NCBI RefSeq assembly: GCF_020400655.1
Contig: NZ_JAINRC010000021.1
Span: 1-64,000 of the forward strand
From: Streptomyces spinosus
GTDB taxonomy: Bacteria; Actinomycetota; Actinomycetes; Streptomycetales; Streptomycetaceae
Length of the DNA stretch: 64,000 nt
Direction: 5' to 3'
Part shown: positions 53,413 to 62,741 of the stretch, piece by piece
How the letters are laid out: each line of letters starts with the position of its first letter
Numbering within the stretch: position 1 is the first letter of the stretch
The notes under the pieces: model-generated
Told to the model about the DNA's origin: nothing
The model's input: the letters and a program-made list of their open reading frames with translations, nothing else
Databases searched by the model: none
Translations under genes and position numbers: made by a program

Positions 53413-54424
53413 GGGCTGATCCTCATGGTGGTGCGTCGGATGAGACCGGACAGCCTACGTAAGCCGCGAGATCCGACGCTTCTGGCCAAGCGCTTCATTC
53501 TGAAACGATCAGTTACTAGCTACTCATCGGGCGACGACCGCTCTGCGAACGCGGTACTCCAACGAGAAAGTGAGCGCACAACAGTCTCGGCGCGGATGGG
53601 GTTGGCGCTGTGTACGTAGACAGTGCCTATCCGGAACGGGTTTCCATGGAGGGGCAGCGGGACACGGCCCGGGCAGACAACCAAACCGCCAGCGGCCCGG
53701 AGGCCTGCCCGCCGGGACCCGCACAGACTGGCCGGCGACATACGGCCCGACACGGCACGGTAGACGCGGCCACCAGTGGGACAGCCGGGCGGCGGACGGC
53801 CAGCGGGCGGGGACAGGCCCCAGGGCGGAGAGCCGGCGCAGCCAGGCGCAGGTCTGTCATTTCGTGGCCGGGTATCTGGCCGGTTCGCCGCGGCGACGTC
53901 ACCGGCGGACAACCGCAGGGCTGGGGCCGCCCGCCCACACCGCCGCCGGAGCCGCGGGGCCCGGCCCTCAGGGCAGCTCTCGCCACGAGCACACTGCATC
54001 GGTCGCCCCGCACCCGTCGCCTTCCGCCCGGTCGGCCCGGGCCGGCGCCGCCTCGGCGTCGAGGCCGGCCAGACCCTGCGGGCAGGGCGGACGACGAGGC
54101 TGTCGCTGGCCGCGAACACCGTCTCAGGCTCCATAACGTGCGGTACGGCGTCGAGCAGCTCGGCCCGCCTGTGGACCGTCAGGGCCTTGCCGATTAACAG
54201 GTCGGACATCAGCTGGCCTCGCCGACCTTATCCGTGCGCTTGGACCCGCGCAGACACCGATGACCGTCGAGGCGGTTGTGACCCTCGTCGAGGCCGTTAT
54301 CCACTCCGCAAGCGATTCATGATCGTAGGCTCGGTCTGGCCTTGCCCGGTGATGTAGCGTTCGCCGCGTAGCGGCGCATTGCCACCTCGCCATTCATCGG
54401 GTAGCCCCGTTCGTTCAGCCACGG
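53413..54424. other. Gap of about 1 kb, degenerate
   Basis: No intact gene is supported. At about 54200-54330 a plus-strand frame reads GLADLIRALGPAQTPMTVEA and VVTLVEAVIHSAS before a stop, which looks protein-like but has no start or known family. Other long frames here are Pro/Arg-rich and typical of non-coding high-GC DNA. Confidence 0.5.
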
Positions 54425-55351
54425 TCAGGCATCATTCTTCGCTGGATCGGCCAACACCCGGCGGGCGCGGGCTACCGCTGACCCCCAGTCCTTGGAAACC
54501 GAGTGCAGCAGTGACAGATCACGGGCGGTTAGCCCGGCTACTTGCTGTCTGCGGGCGCGCAAGAGGCCGGATGGAAGGTGGGTGCGGCTTGCGCACTCAC
54601 CGTCGGAAACGGCCACTGCAATCTCCCGACGTTGGAAGCGTGTGCCGTTCTCGCCTCGCTCAAACTCCTGTTGGAGGCCGGTCACAGCAGCGTCCGGGCT
54701 CGCGTACGTGTAACCCACCTTCGCCATGCAAGATCGCCACCGGGCAAGCGTGGCTCGGTATCCGGTGTCTTCCAGCGCCTCGCGACTGACCTGGTCGTCG
54801 AACTGCTGGGGAATGTAGGAGATCTCAGCCCAGGTTTGGACATCTCCGGCCAGTGCCGTCCGTGCACGCGCGACACATCCCGCTGTGGGAACGGTCGCTT
54901 TTCCCTTCCCTTTCAGCGCGATACCGGCTCTCGGCATCCCGGGCCCGAACTGCGCTCTTCCCAAGCGCTGCCGGTCCCTGGCGGACAAAGAGGACGCGTA
55001 TGCGTTGGGGTTCTCGGTGGTTGCGGAACGGTCGGGGGACATCGATATTCCGTAACCGTGCTGCCTGCGGCCTGCGAGGTCGATGGTGGCGGCCTCGTTC
55101 TCGGGCACTGGCAACGATGCCCTGGGGGCAGCTGGAAGGTGGAACCCTGCCTTGCTCAGGCACTCGCGGTCCAGCCGGTCGAAGGCGGCCTGAAGTTGCT
55201 CTGCACCTGTTGGAAAGCGGCCCGATCTCGTTGCCACGTCCGTCATGGCGGCGGACACCTGCGGGATGCTGGGCTGCGCGGAGGTGCAGCCCAGCATCCC
55301 CGCAGCCATGGCACATCCTGTCAGGAGAGCCGCCACTGCTCTACTGGTCAC
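54425..55351 (-). CDS. Putative lipoprotein
   Basis: A 308-residue protein with a lipoprotein signal: the N-terminal helix VAALLTGCAMAAGMLGCTSA has a lipobox-like MLGC. The mature part is helical and charged, with a few spaced cysteines (DRECLSKAGF, RSCMAKVGY and SDGECASRT) that recur in Streptomyces secreted proteins of unknown role. I do not recognise a family. GTG 55351 overlaps the stop of the upstream I36-type gene (GTGA), so the two are translated together; a GTG at 55363 is an alternative. The pair is divergent from two HTH-membrane proteins, which may regulate or sense them. Confidence 0.75.
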   Translation of the reverse strand: MTSRAVAALLTGCAMAAGMLGCTSAQPSIPQVSAAMTDVATRSGRFPTGAEQLQAAFDRLDRECLSKAGFHLPAAPRASLPVPENEAATIDLAGRRQHGYGISMSPDRSATTENPNAYASSLSARDRQRLGRAQFGPGMPRAGIALKGKGKATVPTAGCVARARTALAGDVQTWAEISYIPQQFDDQVSREALEDTGYRATLARWRSCMAKVGYTYASPDAAVTGLQQEFERGENGTRFQRREIAVAVSDGECASRTHLPSGLLRARRQQVAGLTARDLSLLHSVSKDWGSAVARARRVLADPAKNDA

Positions 55352-55806
55352 CTCGGAGTGCACCAGTGGTTGGAGCTGATCGAGTTCTCAAACGATGGGT
55401 CGTTGTAGCCGCCATCCGATACCGGAGCCGAGAAGTCCCACACCGCGTCGCCAAGAGACAGGCTGTGGACGGTTCCGGTGTAGCCGGCACCGCTCCAGAA
55501 GTAGACGGTGCACTGAGTGCCACCGTTCATGATGGAGCTGATGCAGTCGTTCCAGTTGTGGTTCGCGCATCCACTGCTGTTGTAGAGCCTGGTGTAGTCG
55601 CTGTTGTTGTCGGCGACCTCCCCCAGCGTGCCCACACCGTGCTTGTAGGGCCAGAAGCAGGCGAGGCCGATCCATGTCCCGCAGCCGCCGTCCTGGACGG
55701 CGCGCGGCGTTGACGGAGCGGCATGGGCATCCACACCGGCGCCGCAGGCCAGGGAAACAGCAGCCGTTATGGCCGCCAAGGTCCCGGCGGCTCGTGCCTT
55801 TCGCAT
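55348..55806 (-). CDS. Secreted peptidase-inhibitor I36-like protein
   Basis: A 152-residue secreted protein. The signal peptide covers residues 1-30 (basic start, Ala-rich core, AHA cleavage region). The mature part has paired cysteines and the beta-gamma-crystallin-like pattern of inhibitor family I36: CGTWIGLACFWPYKHGVG, LYNSSGCANHNWNDCISSI, CTVYFWSGAGYTG and SFENSISSNHWC. Members such as SMPI inhibit metalloproteases, but many are uncharacterised. AAAGGA precedes the ATG. Its TGA overlaps the GTG of the lipoprotein gene. It is divergent from two HTH-membrane proteins across a 329-base region with a GGGACGTCCC palindrome. Confidence 0.78.
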   Translation of the reverse strand: MRKARAAGTLAAITAAVSLACGAGVDAHAAPSTPRAVQDGGCGTWIGLACFWPYKHGVGTLGEVADNNSDYTRLYNSSGCANHNWNDCISSIMNGGTQCTVYFWSGAGYTGTVHSLSLGDAVWDFSAPVSDGGYNDPSFENSISSNHWCTPR

Positions 55807-55933
55807 TGCGCATCCTTTCGCCATTCGATCAACGCGAGCCGACCCAGTTATCCAACGAGCCCACGACCAGGGCCTGGAGGCGGTACGGCCTGAGCGAGCT
55901 TCCCGAAGCAGCCGTGCCAAACGCCAGATGCAT

Positions 55934-55963
55934 GGGACGTCTCGCGATATCCCGGGACGTCCC
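55934..55963. promoter_or_regulatory. GGGACGTC repeat and palindrome in the divergent region
   Basis: GGGACGTCCC (55954-55963) is a perfect 10-bp palindrome. A second GGGACGTC lies at 55934-55941, 20 bases away (two helical turns). The pair sits between the I36/lipoprotein genes and the HTH-membrane genes and is a plausible operator. The rest of 55807-56135 holds no gene. Confidence 0.5.
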
Positions 55964-56135
55964 GCACTGTGACCTGCGGCGATGCGCGAAGGGAGACGGG
56001 TACTCGGGAAGTATCGCTGCGTCCGGGTAAGTACGGACGTAGGTGGCCTGATTCATGCGGCGGGGCGTGGCTTCGAGACAGGTGGGGCCGCAGAGGTGGC
56101 CGGGCTTGCAGGAGAATCAGGGTCAGGGGGATGTC

Positions 56136-56927
56136 ATGAGATGGAGAAAGTTGCCGGAGACCTTGGACCCCAATGGTCGACGTCTCGTGCAGGAGCTGCG
56201 GCGGCTGAAGGACCACAGCGGTCTCACGCTGCAGATGCTCCAGGCCAAGACGTCCTTCAGCGGTTCGTCGTGGGAGAGGTACCTCAACGGTAAGGCGCTG
56301 CCGCCCGCGGCGGCGGTCGAAGCGTTCGCCGGTCTGACTGACGCCGATGCGTCATCATTGCTGGCCCTGCGACACGCAGCACAGGATTCTGGCGCCGCGA
56401 TGCAACGCCCGCACCGTGATCGTGCCGCGGAGAGGGCCCCCCAGCACACTCCCGCTCCCTCCGGCCCTCCCTCTGCCTCTTCCGTGAGCCTGGTCAAAGG
56501 CCAAGAGCCCGGCCAGGAGCAGGAGAGGGTACGCGGAGTGGCCCTGTCCCTCGTCGGAGGGGCCTTGTTGCTCTCCGTCGTCGTTTCCGGGTGGCTGATC
56601 GCCGACCACCCGAACGCTGCTGACCATCCCGAGGGCAGTGCCACAGAAGTGGGCAGATACAGCTGCGCCTACGTCCGGCACGGAGGCCTGATGCTCGCCG
56701 GCAACAGCACCACCAACTCCGCCCTCGTCGCATTGCGCAGCACGGGTCCCGACGTGGCGGAAGTTCAATGCCTCCTGCGCCGCCACCACCTGTCACCAGG
56801 CGACGTGGACGGCTACTTCGGCAAGCGGACCGAAGCACAGGTGAAGATCCTGCAGCAACAGGACCACGTTTCCCCGGACGGAATCGTCGGCGAGCAGACC
56901 TGGTCCTTGCTGCGCAACGTGGAATGA
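56136..56927 (+). CDS. HTH-membrane protein with extracellular peptidoglycan-binding domain
   Basis: A 263-residue protein built of three parts. An XRE-like HTH is at residues 10-70 (RRLVQELRRLKDHSGLTLQM, then SSWERYLNGKALPP). A Pro/Gln-rich linker leads to a membrane helix at about 130-155 (GVALSLVGGALLLSVVVSGWL). The outer part ends in a PG_binding_1 domain (DVAEVQCLLRRHHLSPGDVDG, then GIVGEQTWSLL). This layout could link envelope state to DNA binding. AGGGGG precedes the ATG. It is followed after 33 bases by a paralogous HTH-membrane gene. Confidence 0.82.
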   Translation: MRWRKLPETLDPNGRRLVQELRRLKDHSGLTLQMLQAKTSFSGSSWERYLNGKALPPAAAVEAFAGLTDADASSLLALRHAAQDSGAAMQRPHRDRAAERAPQHTPAPSGPPSASSVSLVKGQEPGQEQERVRGVALSLVGGALLLSVVVSGWLIADHPNAADHPEGSATEVGRYSCAYVRHGGLMLAGNSTTNSALVALRSTGPDVAEVQCLLRRHHLSPGDVDGYFGKRTEAQVKILQQQDHVSPDGIVGEQTWSLLRNVE

Positions 56928-56960
56928 CCGTGTGTTGCGGCGAGAAGGGAAGCCCGAGCG

Positions 56961-57854
56961 ATGAGGCACTCACCCAGTCGGTCCCCCTGGCGGGCGTTGC
57001 CGCAGTCCTTGCCGGCCGAGTACCGGGATCTGGTCAGCGATCTGCGTCGACTCAAGGACCGCAGCCATCTGAGTCTCACGGAGCTGGGGCGGACGACCGC
57101 CATAAGCAAGTCGTCCTGGGAGCGCTACCTCAACGCCAAACAGTTCCCGCCGCGGCATGCCGTGCAGGCGTTGTGCCGGGCGGCGCAGGTGAGCGAAGAA
57201 GCCGTACTGCCTGAGTGGGAGCGTGCGGACGCCGCATGGAGTCGGCGCGGGGAGACCACGTTTCTGGCCGAGTGCGAGCCGGATCGGACCACCGCTCACC
57301 GTGGCCATGGGGCCAACGTCAGGGAGTCCAAGACCACTCGCAGCTTCATGCATCGAACGCTTCTCGCTGCTTCCGCTCTGATTGCTGCTCGGCCTTGGGC
57401 CACTACGGTGGGAGTCCTCCTGCTGTGTACGGCGATGCTCGCACCCGCCGCGGTCATCCACGCCTCCTACGGCACCGGCCCGACGGCCGCCGCGCGCCCG
57501 CCCATCTGCCGACTTCGCTCCTGTGAGGGCCGCGATCCGCTGACCACGGCATGCGAGGACCCCATAACCGTGGGTTCACGCACGGCCGCCGACGGCACCC
57601 GGTTGGAAATCCGACTCAGCCCGAGCTGTCAGGCCGGGTGGGTACGCAGCTGGCCCACACACCGCGGTTTCCGTATCGAGGTCACCAGCCCCAAGGGGCA
57701 CGCCCAGGCTGCCACCGCTCCAACCGCCCGACCCACAGCCGGAGACATGGTCACAACCCCCATGATCTCTGCTGGGCACGCCATGGGGCTACGGTGCTGC
57801 TACTACCCCTCGGCGGGCCAACCCGGTCGGGAGTGCTTCGACGCGGGTTCCTGA
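56961..57854 (+). CDS. HTH-membrane protein with extracellular DUF2690 domain
   Basis: A 297-residue protein. The N-terminal HTH (residues about 18-80: RDLVSDLRRLKDRSHLSLTE and SKSSWERYLNAKQFPPRHAV) is clearly paralogous to that of the preceding gene. A membrane helix lies at about 147-167 (TTVGVLLLCTAMLAPAAVIH). The outer part is a DUF2690 domain with the family cysteines (CRLRSCEGRDPLTTACEDP, then SPSCQAGWVRSW). DUF2690 is common in actinobacteria and of unknown role. The two genes likely form an operon, divergent from the secreted I36-like protein and lipoprotein. Confidence 0.82.
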   Translation: MRHSPSRSPWRALPQSLPAEYRDLVSDLRRLKDRSHLSLTELGRTTAISKSSWERYLNAKQFPPRHAVQALCRAAQVSEEAVLPEWERADAAWSRRGETTFLAECEPDRTTAHRGHGANVRESKTTRSFMHRTLLAASALIAARPWATTVGVLLLCTAMLAPAAVIHASYGTGPTAAARPPICRLRSCEGRDPLTTACEDPITVGSRTAADGTRLEIRLSPSCQAGWVRSWPTHRGFRIEVTSPKGHAQAATAPTARPTAGDMVTTPMISAGHAMGLRCCYYPSAGQPGRECFDAGS

Positions 57855-58228
57855 CAGCGGCGAGCTCCCGTCCCCTCCGACGGCCGGATTCTGGCCGTCA
57901 AGTACGGCGTGCACGCCTACGACCAGTGGTCGGTCGACGAACTGCCGGACCTGGCCGCAGCCGCGACTGCCCTCACCGCCGCACCCGGCCTCGACGCCGC
58001 CGCAGCCTCCGCCGCACGCCCGGCCGACCGGGTGGCCGACGCCGAGCGCTGGGAGCGGGACGCGGGGCGACGGTCGGCGCGGGGGACCGACCGGCCCGGG
58101 GACCGCCGGCCGGTGTGGCACCGGTCCGCGTGGGCCGCCGACGGGTACGGCACCGGTCCGCGCGAGGCCGGGCCGGTCGCTGTGCCGGCCGGTCGCTGTG
58201 CCAGCCCGGGGCGCGGCCCGCGGCGGGG
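57855..58228. other. Gap with a possible gene-end relic
   Basis: A plus-strand frame at about 57893-58030 reads AVKYGVHAYDQWSVDELPDL followed by an Ala-rich run. It looks like the end of a real protein but lacks a start and is not one I can name. The rest is low-complexity, high-GC sequence. Confidence 0.4.
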
Positions 58229-59083
58229 TCAGCGTTGGTTCTGGACGTCGCCCAGCGTCGAGGCCGTGACCGGGTCGCTGTGCGGGAAGTCGCCCGGCGG
58301 GATGCCCGGGTGGTGCCCGTCGGGCGGCGTCGCGGGCGCGCTGTCGGCGCCCAGCGTCAGCCGGGAGACGATGCGGTACCGGTCGCCGCGGTAGAGCGAG
58401 TGGACGAACTCCACCGGGCGTCCGCCGGTGTCGGTGGTCAGGCGCTCGAACAGCAGGGCCGGGGACAGCTCCGGCACATCGAGCAGCTCCGCCTCGGCAC
58501 GGGTCACCACCGTCGGCTCGATGGCCTGGGTGGCTTCGCTGACGTGAATGCCGTGCCGGATGCTCAAGTGCTCGTAGAGGTCCCCCTGTTCGAGTTCGCG
58601 GGCGGTGAGTCCGGGCACCAGGTCGGCCGGGATGTGCAGATGTTCGATGGCCATGGGGGCGGCGTCGACCAGACGCAGCCGGGCGACGTAGACGATCTGC
58701 GCGGCAGGAGAGAGGCGCAGTTTGCGGCCCACCCGGGCGCCCGCCGGCACGGTGGTGAACTCCAGCAGCCGGCTTGCCCAGGTGCCTGCGGCGCGCGGCA
58801 CGCTGAGCGAGTGGGTGCCCTGGACCAGTTCCTGGGTGATCTTCGCCGGGGCGACGAACACCCCCCGGCCGTGTTCCCGGACGAGAACCCCGGCGGTGAC
58901 CAGTTCGTCCACGGCGGCTCGCAACGTCGGCCGCGACACGCCGAGTTGAGCGCACAGCGTCCGTTCGGAGGGGATCGCGTCCCCCGGCCGGCGCTCCTCG
59001 GCCATCTCCAGCACCGCGTCCCGGACCCGCTCGCGTTTGAGAACGCCGCCCGGTCCGGCCGTGCCCGGCTCCCTGTCACCCAT
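58229..59083 (-). CDS. GntR/HutC-family regulator (DasR-like position)
   Basis: A 284-residue regulator with an N-terminal GntR winged helix (RRPGDAIPSERTLCAQLGVS, then RPTLRAAVDELVTAGVLVREH, with wing GRGVFVAP) and a UTRA effector domain (about residues 90-245) that includes MAIEHLHIPADLVPGL and VEFVHSLYRGDRY. The order relative to the neighbouring operon (regulator divergent from SBP-permease-permease-GH20) is that of dasR-dasABC-dasD of Streptomyces, where the effector is an amino-sugar phosphate. The protein itself is not a close DasR copy, so I see it as a paralogue. A TGGTC-rich site in the intergenic region is its likely operator. Confidence 0.86.
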   Translation of the reverse strand: MGDREPGTAGPGGVLKRERVRDAVLEMAEERRPGDAIPSERTLCAQLGVSRPTLRAAVDELVTAGVLVREHGRGVFVAPAKITQELVQGTHSLSVPRAAGTWASRLLEFTTVPAGARVGRKLRLSPAAQIVYVARLRLVDAAPMAIEHLHIPADLVPGLTARELEQGDLYEHLSIRHGIHVSEATQAIEPTVVTRAEAELLDVPELSPALLFERLTTDTGGRPVEFVHSLYRGDRYRIVSRLTLGADSAPATPPDGHHPGIPPGDFPHSDPVTASTLGDVQNQR

Positions 59084-59121
59084 CCGCCTCGTCCCTTTCT
59101 TCGGTACGTACAGGCCTCGGC

Positions 59122-59332
59122 AGGTGACCAGTTGGCACCCTCCGTGCGCTCAATACCGTACTGGTCAGGACCAGTTCATGTCTTCAGGTCAGGACTCCGC
59201 AGGGTGCGGGAGCGCTCGGACGGTCGGAAATCCGTTGAGTAGAGGGGGGTTGACGACCTCATTGGTCCGTGCCATTTTCATCCACCACCAGCAGGTCACC
59301 TGTCCACTTCTCAACTGGTCAGGTTACTGGTT
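59122..59332. promoter_or_regulatory. DasR-like (dre) operator region
   Basis: ACTGGTCAGGACCAGT at 59160-59175 is a perfect dyad with a 2-base centre and differs from the dre consensus only in that centre. Half-sites of the same TGGTC type occur at about 59124-59134 (minus orientation), 59258-59265, 59314-59320 and 59326-59331. The cluster lies between the GntR gene and the SBP gene, so it can control both directions. Confidence 0.75.
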
Positions 59333-59379
59333 GGGCCCTTCCTGCTCCGCGCCCTCCCTGAGCTTCCCCGAGGTGACCC

Positions 59380-60660
59380 GTGAAGTTCCGCCTGCCCACC
59401 AGTGCGTCCGTCATCGTCCTCACTGCCGCCCTGCTCGTCAGCGGCTGTTCCAGCGGCTCCGACGACGCGGCCGGCGGCGGCGCGGGCGGCGGCACGTCCG
59501 AGCTGACCGTGTGGCTGATGCGGGACAGCGTCTCCGCCGCCTTCCAGAAGGAGTTCACCACCGCCTTCGCCGCCACCCATCCCGACATCCGCCTCAAGGT
59601 GCAGATCCAGGAGTGGGACGGCATCGGTCAGAAGGTCACCGCCGCCCTCGCCAGCAACGACGCGCCCGACGTCATCGAGATCGGCAACACCCAGGTGGCC
59701 CAGTACGCCCAGAGCGGCGGCCTGCTCGACCTCAGCGACAAGAAGACCGACCTCGGCGGCGCCACCTGGCTCAGAGGACTGGCCGAACCCGGCGCCTGGG
59801 AGGGCAAGCAGTACGGCATCCCGTACTACGCCGCCAACCGCGTCGTGATCTACCGCAAGGACCTCGTCCGGCAGGCCGGCGTCGACCCGACCGCCATCAA
59901 GACCCGGGACCAGTGGCTCGCCGCGACCGGGAAACTGAACAAGGGCGACCAGCAGGGCATCTACCTCACCGGCCAGACCTGGTACGCGCTGGCCGGGTTC
60001 ATCTGGGACGAGGGCGGCGACCTGGCCGTCCAGCGGGACGGGAAGTGGCAGGGTGCGCTCGACACCCCCCAGGCCCTGGCCGGGATGGAGTTCTACCAGC
60101 GGCTCCAGGCGCTGGGCAAGGGACCCAAGGACGCCGACGAGGCCAACCCGCCCCAGGCCGAGGTGATGGCCAAGGGCAAGGTGGCGCAGATCATCGCCAC
60201 CCCCGGCGGCGCCAATGTCGTCACCGAGCAGAACCCGCAACTCAAGGGAAAGCTGGGCTTCTTCCCCATTCCGGGCAAGAGCGCCGACAAGCCCGGCGCG
60301 GTCTTCACCGGCGGCTCCGACCTCGTGATCCCGGCCGCCTCGCAGCACCAGGACGCCGCCTACACCTTCGTCAAGGAACTCACCGGCGACACCTGGCAGA
60401 AGAAGCTCGCCCTCGCCATGAGCTACGTGCCGAACAAGACCTCCCTCGCCTCCGCGGTGGCCTCCGACCCCGGAGCCGCGGCGATGGCCGCCGGCGCCGC
60501 GCAGGGCCACGCCACACCCAACACCCCGGGCTGGGCGGCCGTGGAGGCGGAGAACCCGATCAAGGACTACATGACGGCCGTCCTCACCGGCGGCGACATC
60601 AAGCGGGAGGCGGCGAAGACCTCCGAGGAGGTCACCCGGGCGATGAACAGCGCGTCCTGA
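59380..60660 (+). CDS. Sugar ABC transporter substrate-binding lipoprotein (DasA-like)
   Basis: A 426-residue extracytoplasmic solute-binding protein of family 1. The lipobox LLVSGC lies near residue 24, followed by a Gly/Ala linker. The mature part opens SELTVWLMRDSVSAAFQKEF and contains the family run NDAPDVIEIGNTQVAQYAQ. That motif is close to what I recall of DasA, the chitobiose-binding protein, so an amino-sugar oligosaccharide is the best guess. GAGGTGACCC precedes the GTG start. Two permease genes and a GH20 enzyme follow on the same strand; no ATPase is encoded, as is normal where MsiK is shared. Confidence 0.87.
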   Translation: MKFRLPTSASVIVLTAALLVSGCSSGSDDAAGGGAGGGTSELTVWLMRDSVSAAFQKEFTTAFAATHPDIRLKVQIQEWDGIGQKVTAALASNDAPDVIEIGNTQVAQYAQSGGLLDLSDKKTDLGGATWLRGLAEPGAWEGKQYGIPYYAANRVVIYRKDLVRQAGVDPTAIKTRDQWLAATGKLNKGDQQGIYLTGQTWYALAGFIWDEGGDLAVQRDGKWQGALDTPQALAGMEFYQRLQALGKGPKDADEANPPQAEVMAKGKVAQIIATPGGANVVTEQNPQLKGKLGFFPIPGKSADKPGAVFTGGSDLVIPAASQHQDAAYTFVKELTGDTWQKKLALAMSYVPNKTSLASAVASDPGAAAMAAGAAQGHATPNTPGWAAVEAENPIKDYMTAVLTGGDIKREAAKTSEEVTRAMNSAS

Positions 60661-60791
60661 CCACCGCGAGCGTCCCGCCGCACGGAGCCGGCCCGCGGCG
60701 GCGTTCCCGGACCGCCGCCGCGGTCCGTGCGCCCGCCGGCCCGCCGCCCGCCCCCTGCGACCGCCGTCCGCCCCGTACGAATGGAGGAGCC

Positions 60792-61775
60792 GTGTCGGCC
60801 ATCCGCGAACGCGCCGTCCCCCGCCCCGCCGGCCGTCGGCCCGGCCGTACCTCCCCGCCACCCGGAGCCGCCGGGCGCACCTCCCGCGACCGCAGCGGCC
60901 CCTGGCCGTACCTGCTGGTGGCGCCCGCCGTCCTCGGCATGCTCTACCTGCTGGTCTACCCGCTCGCCCGTGCCGTCCTGATCTCCTTCCAGGACTTCCG
61001 GCTGCGCCAGCTCATCGCCGGGCACGCGAAGTTCGTCGGCTTCGCCAACTACCGCACACTGCTGAGCGATCCACGGTTCTGGACGGTGGTGCGCCGCACG
61101 TTCGTCTTCATGGCGGTCAACGTCGTCCTCATCATGGTGATCGCCCTGCTGGTGGCGTTGATGACCCAGCGGCTCGGCCGGATCTGGCGGACCGCCGTCC
61201 TCAGCTCCCTCGTCCTGGCCTGGGCGATGCCGGTCGTCGCGGCCACCACCGTCTTCCAGTGGCTGTTCCACTCCGAGTTCGGCGTCGTCAACTGGGCGCT
61301 GACCTCCCTCGGGTTCGACTCCTTCGAGCGCTACCCCTGGTTCGCGCACGGCACGGCCGCCTTCGCGATCCTCGTCCTGCTGGTGGTGTGGCAGTCGGTG
61401 CCCTTCGCCGCCATCACCTTGTACTCGGCGCTCACCACGGTCCCCGCCGAACTCCACGAGTCCGCCCGCATCGACGGTGCCGGCGCCTTCCGCATCCTCC
61501 GCTCGATCACCTTCCCCGTGATCCGGCCGATCGTGATGCTCGTGCTGTGCCTCGAGGTGATCTGGACCTTCAAGGCGTTCACCCAGATCTGGGTGATGAC
61601 CCGCGGCGGCCCCGGCGACGCCACCACCATCCTGCCGGTCTACGCCGTGCAGACCGCGCTCGCCGGCCAGCGCTACGACCTCGGCTCGGCGGCCTCGCTG
61701 GCCACCGTGGTCCTGATGTCCGGCGTGCTGGTCCTCTACTTCCGCCAGATGTTCCGACAGGAGGACGAGCTGTGA
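60792..61775 (+). CDS. Sugar ABC transporter permease 1 (DasB-like)
   Basis: A 327-residue inner-membrane permease of the MalF type. After a basic, Pro-rich N-terminus of about 40 residues come six predicted helices, the first PYLLVAPAVLGMLYLLVYPLA. The EAA loop that contacts the ATPase reads ELHESARIDGAGAFRILRSI. It forms the transport channel with the next gene product. GGAGGAG lies a few bases before the GTG at 60792. The 131-base interval after the binding-protein gene has no clear hairpin. Its stop overlaps the start of the second permease (GTGA). Confidence 0.88.
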   Translation: MSAIRERAVPRPAGRRPGRTSPPPGAAGRTSRDRSGPWPYLLVAPAVLGMLYLLVYPLARAVLISFQDFRLRQLIAGHAKFVGFANYRTLLSDPRFWTVVRRTFVFMAVNVVLIMVIALLVALMTQRLGRIWRTAVLSSLVLAWAMPVVAATTVFQWLFHSEFGVVNWALTSLGFDSFERYPWFAHGTAAFAILVLLVVWQSVPFAAITLYSALTTVPAELHESARIDGAGAFRILRSITFPVIRPIVMLVLCLEVIWTFKAFTQIWVMTRGGPGDATTILPVYAVQTALAGQRYDLGSAASLATVVLMSGVLVLYFRQMFRQEDEL

Positions 61776-62644
61776 GCGTCACCAGCCCGGACACCCCGGT
61801 GAGGCGGCGGAGTACCGTACGCCGGTTGCGCCGCCTCCCGCTGCACGCGGGCGCCGCCCTCACCGTGCTGGTCTGCCTGTTCCCCGTCTACTGGATGGCC
61901 GTCACCGCCTTCAAACCCTCCCGCGACATCCAGTCCACCACCCCGCAGTTCGTGCCGCACACCTGGACGCTGGAACACTTCCGCACCGCCGTGCACGCGG
62001 CCGGCTTCGCCCGGTTCTGGTCCAACAGCCTGCTGGTCACCGTCGGCGCGGTCCTGCTCTCCCTCGTCATCGGCTGCGGCGCGGCGTTCGCCGTGGCCCG
62101 GATGCGGTGGCGCGGACGCCGACAGTTCGTCCTCGCGGTCTTCGTCGCCCAGATGGCGCCCTGGGAGTCCCTGATCATCCCGGTCTACATCATCGCCCGC
62201 GACACCGACATGCTCGACCGGCTCCTCACCCTCACCCTGGTCTACTTCATGGTCACCCTGCCGTTCACCACCATCGTGCTGCGCGGCTTCATCGCCACCA
62301 TCCCGCCGGAGCTGGAGGAGGCGGCGCGGGTCGACGGCTGCACCCGGTTCGGGGCGTTCCGGCGCATCGCCCTGCCGCTGCTCGCGCCCGGCCTGATGGC
62401 CACCTCGCTGTTCGGCTTCATCACCGCCTGGAACGAGTTCGCCTACGCCAACTTCCTCATCATCAAGAACCAGGACAACCGGACCCTGCCGGTGTGGCTC
62501 TCCTCGTTCAAGAACACCTTCGGCACCGACTGGGGCGCCACCATGGCCGCCTCCACTCTCTTCGCGCTGCCCGCCCTGGGCGTCTTCCTCCTCCTCCAGC
62601 GCCACGTCACCTCGGGCCTCGCCTCCGGCGCCGTCAAGGGGTGA
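61772..62644 (+). CDS. Sugar ABC transporter permease 2 (DasC-like)
   Basis: A 290-residue inner-membrane permease of the MalG type. Six helices are predicted, starting AALTVLVCLFPVYWMAVTAF. The EAA loop ELEEAARVDGCTRFGAFRRI and the closing FITAWNEFAYANFLI helix are clear. With the upstream permease it makes the membrane pore; the ATPase would be a shared MsiK-type protein encoded elsewhere. The GTG overlaps the stop of the first permease gene, showing translational coupling. A GH20 gene follows about 98 bases downstream. Confidence 0.88.
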   Translation: MSVTSPDTPVRRRSTVRRLRRLPLHAGAALTVLVCLFPVYWMAVTAFKPSRDIQSTTPQFVPHTWTLEHFRTAVHAAGFARFWSNSLLVTVGAVLLSLVIGCGAAFAVARMRWRGRRQFVLAVFVAQMAPWESLIIPVYIIARDTDMLDRLLTLTLVYFMVTLPFTTIVLRGFIATIPPELEEAARVDGCTRFGAFRRIALPLLAPGLMATSLFGFITAWNEFAYANFLIIKNQDNRTLPVWLSSFKNTFGTDWGATMAASTLFALPALGVFLLLQRHVTSGLASGAVKG

Positions 62645-62741
62645 ACACCCGCCCCGGCCGAAACCGAGCACTCCGCGCACCCGACCCAGGCGCACCCGTG
62701 CACCGCACCCGCCCGCGCCCCCACCCGGAAGGCCGCCGCCC

